Origin: Dromiciops gliroides
Taxonomy: Eukaryota; Chordata; Mammalia; Microbiotheria; Microbiotheriidae
Length of the DNA stretch: 64,000 nucleotides
NCBI RefSeq assembly: GCF_019393635.1
Contig: NC_057863.1
Coordinates: forward strand, 3,398,334-3,462,333
Direction of reading: 5' to 3'
The notes below the pieces were generated by a model. That model did not search any database, was not told the origin of the DNA, and was given only the letters and a program-made list of their open reading frames with translations. Positions 56,866-64,000 of the stretch are shown here, piece after piece (position 1 is the stretch's first letter; the number at the start of each line of letters is the position of its first letter). The translations under genes and the position numbers were made by a program.

Positions 56866-58586
56866 AGATTAACAGAGGCTGGGCAGAAACAGTATCTTTG
56901 CTACCCAGAGGAAAAGAAACAGAAAACAGAAGGAAATTTTGATGCTAGTGACTCTAGGTTTGGTGAGCTTGGGCACACAAGACATACCCAGGGGTGGTGA
57001 TGGCAGCACTGACAATGAGGTCCAGATGAAACCTAGGCCTTTGCCCAGCCTGGTCTGCCCAGCCACCTCCTTCTTCAGCCTCTTCTTCCCTCTCTGTGCC
57101 ATGTTGGACCCTGGAGGCAGCCCTGCGTCACTGCTAAGGGTGCTACTCCGAAGGGTGCTGTGGTGGGTCTGCACACTTGGTGCCCTTCACCTAGGGGCCA
57201 TGGAACCTCACCGTTGGCTCCCAATTCTGATCAATCACTTGACTCACATTCTGCCAAGGGGCCACCATGCACCTGCTGATGAGTGAATAGACATGCCAAC
57301 CACCTGAGAAGGGGTTTTGGAGAGTCGGAGGAGGCTTTCCATGGGGGCTGAATGTTGAGGGTGAACAAAGGCTCATTCAGGCAGCTGGCTAATTATCAAT
57401 GCACCTGTGGGGGCAAAGGACCACAGGACACAGAGCAGGACATAGAAGCAGTTCTTCCCCTTCAGGGCCAACCGTCCAGCTGGGGAGATGACCCCACCTT
57501 CTAGATGGCTGAGCTCAGTGCCTCCTCTGGGGAGCCACCAGCCTGGGAGGAGGAGTTCAAAGGGGGCTTGACTTGAACCAGCATGGGGATGGCATCAGGG
57601 ATGGCCATGGCCTGGCACCTAGCCAGGACCATCTGTCCTCCCCAAACCTTGTCTTTCCTGGCACTCCTCAGCTCCCCCTCCACCAAGGAGCCTTTGTCCC
57701 TCTTAGAAGCTGAGAGCTACAGTATTAAACAACAATCCCCAACCCACCAACCCACAAACAGTGGCAGCTTCTTAGCTAATTATGTGTTGTCCTGTGAGTC
57801 ACTCACGGGGCTCCTCTGGCTGTTGCCCAAGAGCAAGCTTCTAGCCTGGGAGAAGGGAGTTACTGACATCGGACAACACCCAGCAGACCACCTGTCCAGC
57901 CTCTGGCGGTGGATGACCCAACCCATGGACGCTGAGGGATGGACGCTTGGCTTTTCCACTTGGGAAGCTGGGTCGAGTCACCGACGTTATTGAGGATGCA
58001 GCGATGCCACTGGTGAGGAAGGTGTAATTAATGCAGCCTTAAAGGTCTTTAACTGGCATCTGCCCTAGTGGTGGCAGAGCAGCCCTTCAGCAGCGTGTGC
58101 TATTGAGCCATGAGGAAGGGCCTCTGATGGTAGCACTGAGAATGCCCTGGAGCCCTGGCTGATGGAGTACAGGTGCTGACGGCAGTGGGGCTTTCTCTGC
58201 AGGGCGACTGGTGGCTTCCGGAGACCCTCCGCTTCCTGCCTTCTGGGACTGGGCTCTTGTTTTAGTCCTACCCCAGTGACTGAGAGCTTGAGACTGAAGA
58301 ATTTGAGCAGCCGGGGCCAGGGGTGCCGGGGGATGGATTGTTCCCTGATGGAAAACAGGAAACCGCTGCCTCCGTGGGAGACCACTGGAGCCCTGGAGCC
58401 CAGCCACACTGGGGGGAGTGTCTGCCAAGGGCAGGAGGAAGTCCAGGGCCCACTGCAGATGGGGACCGGCTCTCTTCAGCTATGGCGGCGGAGGCTTCCT
58501 CCTTGAGCTGCAGCGACACGGGCTGAGGGCGGCAGAAGATGGGAGGAAGCTCCTGCAAGAGAGCTGGGTGGGTCAGTCACGGGCCC

Positions 58587-58641
58587 CATCACCCAGGGCC
58601 CATCACCCAGGGCCCATCACCCAGGGCCCATCACCCAGGGG
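58587..58641 (+). repeat. 14-bp minisatellite, about 4 units
   Basis: CATCACCCAGGGCC repeated head to tail at 58587, 58601, 58615 and 58629 (last unit ends GGGG). Copies are identical. Confidence 0.97.
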
Positions 58642-58769
58642 CAGCTTTCAGCTTTCGTGACCCAGCCTCGAGGGTTAGTGACGACTACACGTTCTCACAG
58701 GCTGGATACAGAGGACAAATGCGGAATCTCAGCCTCTCCGAGGCGTGAGGACCCCAGGCAGGCCAGAAC

Positions 58770-58945
58770 ACTCTGGAGTTCATCACTGATCTCTTCTTCA
58801 ACATCCTCTACACGGGGAGAGAGGAGACTAGACGGAATCACGCCCGATCCTCTCTTTTGACAGAGGAGGCAGCAGCTGAGGCCCCAAGAGCTGAAGGGAT
58901 TGACCAAGAAGGGGGCGGGATCAGGCTTCAGACCCATGTTCTCTG
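58770..58945 (-). mobile_element. MIR-like relic (-)
   Basis: TTTTGACAGAGGAGGCAGCAG, GAGGCCCCAAGAGCTGAAGG and GGCTTCAGACCCATGTTCTC in antisense MIR order. Diverged. Confidence 0.45.
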
Positions 58946-59009
58946 CATCTGCATCTGCATCCTGAGACCTTGCCGCTCACTGTTACCACTGTCTACCTCA
59001 CCCACAGTC

Positions 59010-59225
59010 CTCCAGCCTCCTCATGAAAACTTTGAGTGATGAGCAGCTCATTACCTCTGGAGGAGTCCCCCTTTGGACACCCATAGTTGGCAGGAAGATT
59101 TACTTCTATGGAGTCAAATTCCATTGCTCTGAAATAGCCCCCTCCCCCGCCCTCCCATTCAGCTCCTGTTTCTGCCCTCAGGGGCCCAGAAGAACTATTC
59201 TAATCCCTCAAGTCGCCTAGGGACA
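59010..59225 (-). mobile_element. L3/CR1 LINE 3' region (-)
   Basis: GTGATGAGCAGCTCATTACCTC, CCATTGCTCTGAAATAGCCC and GGGCCCAGAAGAACTATTCTAATCC parallel the L3 copy at 45655-46205. Confidence 0.55.
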
Positions 59226-60229
59226 GGGGCTTCCCTACTGGTTGCGAATATCTGTGAAGACTCCTCCCTAATTCGTCCTGGATTTAGCCCTTCCTGGGGA
59301 TCTCTGGTAGGGCAGAGGGTCATCTAGGAGGACAGGTTGTAAATCCGGAGGAAGCCCACAGGGCCTCTTGATCCAAATGGTTGGCCCAGTCCTGGTGGCT
59401 TCTCAAAGCAGTCTGAGGAAAGGTGGTTTGGAGGTTGGACCAAGCCAGGAGCCCTGCAGAGATCTGGGGATGAAGCCCCGAGATTCTCCACCATGGTCCT
59501 GCAGGCAGTGGCCGCTCTGGCCTGAGGCCAGATGTCCTGGACCAGCTCAGTGTCCATAAAGGAATCTCAAAGGAAGTTTCAGGGCATATAACAATGCAGA
59601 TAGTGACCATTCCCCAACCTGAGGTGGCTTCTCATGGGAGGTGCTGGTTAATTCCTTTCTATCCAGCCCATCCCCCCCCCCCAACTTCTGATGAGTACCT
59701 CAGTGACATCAGCAGATTCAACTGGTACCCGATTGGTATGAATTTCTTTCTCCCTGCTCCCTCTTACCTTCATCCAACTCAGCCCCAACGCCCCTTCTCT
59801 TTGGTTTCCTTTCATTCCTTTGGGAAATCGTCTCCCCTCCCCTCCACCCCGTCATGTAAATCCTTTTTTCCTCCCATCCTCTCTACATGTCTCTGTCCCT
59901 CTTCCTGTTTGTCAGTGTGCCTGCCTCTCTCTCCCTCTTTTTGTATCTTTCTCCATTTTCCCACCTCTCTCTGTCTTTGGCTCTCTTTCCCGATGATGTT
60001 ACGTCCTTCACCATCTCCCATGGTAGCTCCTTCTTCTCTCCTATCTCTTACTTACAGGGTCAGAGGGAATGGTGAGCACAGTCCTTCTTTCTTACTGTTC
60101 ATCTGTTTGCTGCTATCATTCAGGAATTTCTCTTCCTTTACATTCAGCTCCTCATCCAGCTATAAACCCCACTGCAGGTCCTAAGGGGTCACTGCCATTG
60201 AGGGGCCTTCAGGACCTTCTTTGGGGGTG
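59226..60229. other. No gene; pyrimidine-rich at 59790-60060
   Basis: A run of nine C at about 59673 and a C/T-rich stretch with CTCTCTCCCTCTTTTTGTATC. A 196-codon frame at 59594 (MQIVTIPQPEVASHGRCW) is serine/leucine-rich because of that composition and shows no domain. Confidence 0.5.
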
Positions 60230-61265
60230 CAAGCACTGTGACCAGCTTTCTCTCCAACCCACCCCCTTCTGTCATCTTCAGAGATTTCAACATTCACACC
60301 AATGAACCAGACATCCCAAACCCTCAACTCTTTAGCCTCCAAAGCTGCCATGACCATGACTGGATTATCTCCAGTCCCCCAGTCACCTTCTGGTCAACAT
60401 GGCTTTACTTCAAGACCACAGAATGCCAGGCTCAGAGGCATCTAGCCTCAGCTGTACCTGAACAGGCATCCCTTCCATTCCTGACAAGTGGTCACTCAGC
60501 CCTTGCCTAAAGACCCACAAAGAAGAGCGATTTGCACCCGGGGCTCCCTGCTTCCCAAACCAGAAGTCTCTCAAGTGCCCCATGCCCCGCCTCTTATGGC
60601 ATCTCAATATTCCGGTTAGCCAGGCTTGGAAAGATAGCATTGTTTGGGGCTCTCAGCTCCCAAAGTGCCATGTCTTGTTAAATCCATTTCCTCGATCTCT
60701 CTCCTGTTTGCTCCCCAGACTAGCCGCTGGTTCAGGCTCCTCATCCCTGTTGGCTCCCACTATTTCAGTAACCTTGCCTCCTTATCTCTGGGTTCTCCAT
60801 TCTCCAATCGATCTGTCCAGCTGCCAGAATGATATTCCTAAAGTATTGCTCTGACCATTGAACTCCCTTGCTCAAAGCCTGTCAGGGGCTTGGCTCCCCA
60901 CCGCATAACTGACCAACTCCTTTCCTTGAGCTTCGAGTCCCCCCACCCTTATTCCTGCCATTTTGCTTCAGGCCTCTTGTGTTATAGAGCCAAACTGCCC
61001 CCTCCTCACTGTCTGACCCATCCTGACTTTTCCCTCCTGTCCTGGTCTGTCCCCCTTGGCTGGAATCTCCCTCTTGGCAGCCCAGCTCAGGTTCCACTCC
61101 CTTCCAAAGCCTTCCTTGATCTCCCCAGCTAGCTCTGCCCTGCCCAGGCACTTGGACTAGTCTAGATGATGTTGCTAACGAGTTCAGGAGGGCAGGGACA
61201 CTTCTAAAATGGTTTATGTCTCCAATGCCCAAGTAGTAAAAGGGGATAATAGAAGCCTATTGAAC
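60230..61265 (+). mobile_element. L2 LINE (+), endonuclease and 3' parts
   Basis: CAGAGATTTCAACATTCACACC encodes FRDFNIHTNEPDIP, the decayed GDFNIHTDDP endonuclease motif of L2. The 3' part has ATGATATTCCTAAAGTATTGC, CTCAAAGCCTGTCAGGGGCT and CCTTCCAAAGCCTTCCTTGA. The RT between them is missing. Confidence 0.7.
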
Positions 61266-61319
61266 TTAGTTTAATTGGAGACAAAGATCAAAGGAATTCA
61301 TAGACTCACAATCTCTTTG

Positions 61320-61425
61320 AGAAGCAACATACAGAGCCTGACTGGAAGTCAGGAGAGATTTGGATTCAAATCCAGCCTCTGTTGTAGGATCGTGGTTAAG
61401 TCATCTCACCCCTGTGAGGCAGTTT
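61320..61425 (+). mobile_element. MIR relic (+)
   Basis: GACTGGAAGTCAGGAGAGAT, TGGATTCAAATCCAGCCTCT and ATCGTGGTTAAGTCATCTCA. Confidence 0.5.
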
Positions 61426-61623
61426 CTGCAATTTTTGTCTCTGAGCCTTCTCTGGGGCACCGAGAGGTTCAGGCGCATGCCCAGAGGGACCCAGTCAACA
61501 CACGTCAGAAGTGGGATCGAAACCTAGCTCTTTCTGCCTTCTAGGAAGGCTTTCTGTGTACTGCACCTCTCTGCCTTTCAAAGAGACAGTACAGATTGAT
61601 GAGTCCTTAGAAAGCTAATGATG

Positions 61624-61674
61624 TTTGACCCTGGGCAAGTCACTTAACCCCAATTGCCTCACAAAAAAAAAAAA
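61624..61674 (+). mobile_element. 5'-truncated SINE (+) with perfect 15-bp TSD
   Basis: Only the last part remains: TTTGACCCTGGGCAAGTCAC, TTAACCCCAATTGCCTCAC, then an A run. AGAAAGCTAATGATG at 61609-61623 and 61675-61689 shows a true, truncated insertion. Confidence 0.95.
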
Positions 61675-61779
61675 AGAAAGCTAATGATGCCATCGTCCCG
61701 AGGTCAATGGGTAGCTCAAATGCCATGACAGGAGTGGGAAATGCCCATTATGATCAAGGGAATGCTGTTTGGAAAGCTA

Positions 61780-61905
61780 CTGGGCACCTTAAGAATCCAA
61801 TTCCTTCATTTCACAAATAGGGAAATTGAGGCTTAGAAAATGGCATTAGATTGGCTGAAAGTCCCTTAGCTAGCTAGTGTCAGAGTCAAGTTTAAAAGAG
61901 GCCTC
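61780..61905 (-). mobile_element. MIR relic (-)
   Basis: CATTTCACAAATAGGGAAATTG, GAGGCTTAGAAAATGGCATT and GTCAGAGTCAAGTTTAAAAG. Confidence 0.6.
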
Positions 61906-61944
61906 CTAGATGTCTCCAACAATGATGGGAAGAAGAGAGGCATC

Positions 61945-62460
61945 AGTCAGCCAATCAACAAGCATCGATTAAGAGCCTGTTGTGGGCCAGGCACTGTGCT
62001 TAGCACTAGAGCTACAGAGCAATCCCTGCTCTCAAGGAGCTCACAGTGTCACATGCAAATCACTAGGTACATATAAGATATATTGACTATAAATGGGAGG
62101 TGGTCTCAAGAGGCAGAGTTGGTGAGGGTTAGGGAGTTAGGGAAACCCAACAAAGATGTCTGGGAAAGTGCACTTGAAGGAGTTGGGAGAAGGGGTCAGG
62201 GAGCCAGCCCATTGCAGGAGGGATGATGGGAGGAAAGGCCAGAATATGGGAGAGGGTACCAAGAAAGGGAGATTAAAAGTCATCCAGTTTGGGTGAAATG
62301 CCAAGGACACGAAGGCATCAGAAGGTTTGGGTTGGAGTTAGGCTTGGGGAAGTCTGGTCAGCAAGGTGGGGTGGAGCAGATAGCAGATGGACTTGAATGC
62401 TGAGCCAGGGCTTCAGCCTTGGCTCAGGAGGCAATGGGCAGCCAGTGAAGGTTTGGGAGG
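61945..62460 (-). mobile_element. L2 LINE (-)
   Basis: TCAACAAGCATCGATTAAGAG, GGGCCAGGCACTGTGCTTAG and TCTCAAGGAGCTCACAGTGTC at the 3' end. GAGGCAATGGGCAGCCAGTGAAGG farther in corresponds to the L2 'gggagccactgaagg' stretch. Confidence 0.7.
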
Positions 62461-62778
62461 AGCCACATACTCCTGAGGACAAGAAGAATGGCTTCTGGGC
62501 TGTGTGGAAAATAGATGGGCAGGGAACAGCAGCAAGTCCTCACACACAGTCTCAGTGTTCTCTTGGCCATGTTATCAACTTGACTGTACTGGTTCCCAAT
62601 GTCAGGCCCTGCTGTTCTGTTTTACTCAGAAGCCCCAGCTGGTTTTGTTTCTTAGTTTTTCAGGGTCAGTACTGGGAGGGAGTGTAGATTGGAGTGGGGA
62701 GTGTAAATATGCCTTCGAAAGCTGGTTTGGCCTCGCAGGGATGCTGACCAGTTGGTGGGGGTCCGGTGGGGTCTGTGA

Positions 62779-62853
62779 ATAACCTCTCTCTCTCTCTCTC
62801 TGTCTCCTCTCCCCTCTTCCTTCTCCCCTCCCCCCATCTCTCTGCCCCTGCAG
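62779..62853 (+). promoter_or_regulatory. LRRC15: LRRC15 splice acceptor with long pyrimidine tract
   Basis: About 75 bases of nearly pure C/T (CTCTCTCTCTCTCTCTCTGTC, then CTTCTCCCCTCCCCCCATC) lead into CCCTGCAG at 62846-62853. This is an unusually long tract. The exon begins TGCCATGG. Confidence 0.85.
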
Positions 62854-62857
62854 TGCC

Positions 62858-64000
62858 ATGGAGCTGAAGGGCTATGTGCTCTTGGCCGTGGGCCTCCAGG
62901 CCCTGGCCCTGGCCTCTTCCTGCCCCAGTGAGTGCACTTGCTCCAAGGCATCCCAGGTGGAGTGCGTGGGAGGACGGATCCTGGTGGTGCCCAGCCCTCT
63001 GCCCTGGGATGCGATGAGCCTGCAGATACTCAACACCCACATCCGAGAGCTGAACTCTCAGCCCTTCCTCAACGCCACGGCTCTTATAGCCCTGCGCATC
63101 GAGAAGAACGAGCTGTCGCAGATCGCGCCCGGCGCCTTCAGCCCTCTGGGCTCCCTGCGCTACCTGAGCCTGGCCAACAACCGTCTGCAGACGCTGCCCG
63201 GCGGCCTGTTCCAGGGCCTGTACAACCTCGAGTCGCTGCTGCTGTCGGGAAACCAGCTGCTGCACGTCAGCCCGGCGCACTTCGTGCCCTTCAGCAACCT
63301 GAAGGAGCTGCAGCTGCACGGTAACCGGCTGGAGCTCATCCCGGACGGCTGCTTCGACAACCTCCCCGGCCTTATCAAGCTGAACCTGGGCCAGAACAAC
63401 CTGGGCCGCCTCTCGCCGCACCTCTTCCAGAGGCTGGGCCAGCTGCAGGTGCTGCGCCTCTCCGAGAACCAGCTGGCGGAGATCCTGCCGGGCACCTTCG
63501 ACGGGCTGGGCAGCCTGCAGGAGCTGGCGCTGCAGCAGAACCAGCTGCGCCACCTGCCGCCGGGCCTCTTCCAGGGCAACGGGCAGCTGGAGAGGCTCTA
63601 CCTGTCTAACAACCAGTTGTCGACGCTGCCGCGAGGCCTCTTCCTGCAGCTGCCGCGCCTCAACCGGCTTACGCTGTTCGCCAACGATCTGCGGGAGCTG
63701 CCGACCGGCCTGTTCGGGCCCATGCCCTACCTGCGGGAGCTCTGGCTCTACGACAACCAGCTCCAGCACATCCCCGACGGCGCTTTCGAACCGCTGACCC
63801 AGCTGCAGGTGCTCGTGCTGAGCCGCAACCAGCTCCAGTCCATCGCCCCTGGCGCCTTCCGAGGCCTGACCTCTCTGCGCGAGCTCTCGCTGCACACCAA
63901 CGCGCTGCAGAACCTCGACGGACAGGTCTTCCGGGCCCTGGTGAGCCTGCAGAACGTGTCCCTGCAGAATAACCGACTTCGTTTTCTGCCTGGCAACCTG
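62858..64000 (+). CDS. LRRC15: LRRC15, leucine-rich repeat membrane protein (N-terminal 381 codons)
   Basis: LRRC15 is a type I membrane glycoprotein with a leucine-rich-repeat ectodomain, known from activated and TGF-beta-responsive fibroblasts. The start is the ATG in GCCATGG, four bases after the acceptor. Residues 1-21 (MELKGYVLLAVGLQALALAS) are a signal peptide. An LRRNT cap follows with C22, C26, C28 and C36 (CX3CXCX7C). From about residue 53 there are some thirteen 24-residue repeats of the form L..L.L..N.L..LP.GLF..L. WDAMSLQILNTH, ALIALRIEKNEL, LRYLSLANN, LYLSNNQ and YLRELWLYDNQ match human LRRC15 closely and set it apart from CPN2 and GP5. An N-glycosylation site NAT lies at 72-74. 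The frame is intact to the window end (RFLPGNL). The last repeats, the C-terminal cap, membrane helix and tail lie beyond. The exon is far richer in GC and CpG than its surroundings. Confidence 0.97.
   Translation, partial: MELKGYVLLAVGLQALALASSCPSECTCSKASQVECVGGRILVVPSPLPWDAMSLQILNTHIRELNSQPFLNATALIALRIEKNELSQIAPGAFSPLGSLRYLSLANNRLQTLPGGLFQGLYNLESLLLSGNQLLHVSPAHFVPFSNLKELQLHGNRLELIPDGCFDNLPGLIKLNLGQNNLGRLSPHLFQRLGQLQVLRLSENQLAEILPGTFDGLGSLQELALQQNQLRHLPPGLFQGNGQLERLYLSNNQLSTLPRGLFLQLPRLNRLTLFANDLRELPTGLFGPMPYLRELWLYDNQLQHIPDGAFEPLTQLQVLVLSRNQLQSIAPGAFRGLTSLRELSLHTNALQNLDGQVFRALVSLQNVSLQNNRLRFLPGNL

Larger units (their letters stand above)
53675..62853 (+). other. LRRC15: Presumed LRRC15 intron 1
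   Basis: Inferred from the donor at 53674 and the acceptor CCCTGCAG ending at 62853. It contains single-copy blocks (53.7-54.3, 54.55-55.9, 56.9-58.58 and 59.23-59.66 kb) and the repeats listed below. Open frames of up to 136 codons in these blocks show no domain and no LRR pattern. Confidence 0.4.

Noticed and set aside
59594-60184. A 196-codon + frame (MQIVTIPQPEVASHGRCW)
   Set aside because: Composition-driven (C/T-rich), with no domain and no splice support. It overlaps the start of an L2.
62932-63324. A 130-codon + frame beginning MHLLQGIPGG
   Set aside because: Off-frame shadow of LRRC15.
62666-63895. A 409-codon open frame on the minus strand (MQRELAQRGQASEGARGDGL)
   Set aside because: It is the exact antisense of the LRRC15 leucine-rich repeats. 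The GC-rich 24-residue repeat keeps the opposite strand free of stops. The sense strand has a signal peptide, an LRRNT cap and clear homology.

Overview
The window is mammalian nuclear DNA, almost certainly from a marsupial. The evidence is (1) many copies of a young tRNA-like marsupial SINE (a WSINE1/SINE-1-type element with visible A and B boxes, short A-rich tail and 11-18 bp target-site duplications); (2) marsupial-type L1 LINEs, with L1 3' ends and a large ORF2 piece; and (3) unusually well preserved old L2, L3/CR1 and MIR/CORE-SINE copies. I cannot tell an American from an Australian marsupial. Repeat family names come from memory of the consensus sequences, not from a database search.

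Two host genes are present, both on the + strand and both incomplete. At the left edge are the last three coding exons of ATP13A3, the P5B-type polyamine-transporting ATPase (650-738, 2059-2139, 9256-9453). They are followed by a long 3' UTR to about 12.09 kb with several poly(A) signals. At the right edge is the start of LRRC15, a leucine-rich-repeat membrane protein (ATG at 62858, open to the window end, 381 codons). A TATA-like box and donor-bearing segment near 53.57-53.67 kb is a candidate for its non-coding first exon. In human, as I recall it, ATP13A3, GP5 and LRRC15 lie side by side in the same orientation. Here I find no GP5 in the 50 kb between the two genes.

The intergenic 12-53 kb and the presumed LRRC15 intron (53.7-62.85 kb) are mostly repeats. 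From left to right: L1, L2 and MAR1 relics (12-16.6 kb); TG, pyrimidine and GGGAGA arrays (16.7-19 kb); an L1 3' end and a processed RPL29 pseudogene (22-23.35 kb); RTE-like and composite repeats (23.9-25.6 kb); SINEs, MIRs and L2 (25.8-37.9 kb) with a 650-bp pyrimidine array at 34.9 kb; a nested stack of L1s and SINEs (37.96-44.65 kb) whose order of insertion can be read from target-site duplications; L3/CR1 and an L1 5' UTR piece (45-47.2 kb); a processed SNRPE pseudogene on the minus strand (47.6-48.1 kb); and L2/L1 fragments up to the candidate LRRC15 promoter.

I saw no tRNA or rRNA gene, no CRISPR, and no recognisable endogenous retrovirus. Nor did I find a convincing undescribed system. 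The most useful observations are the apparent absence of GP5, the L1 nest, the composite repeat found twice with the same internal junction, and the candidate LRRC15 promoter/exon.
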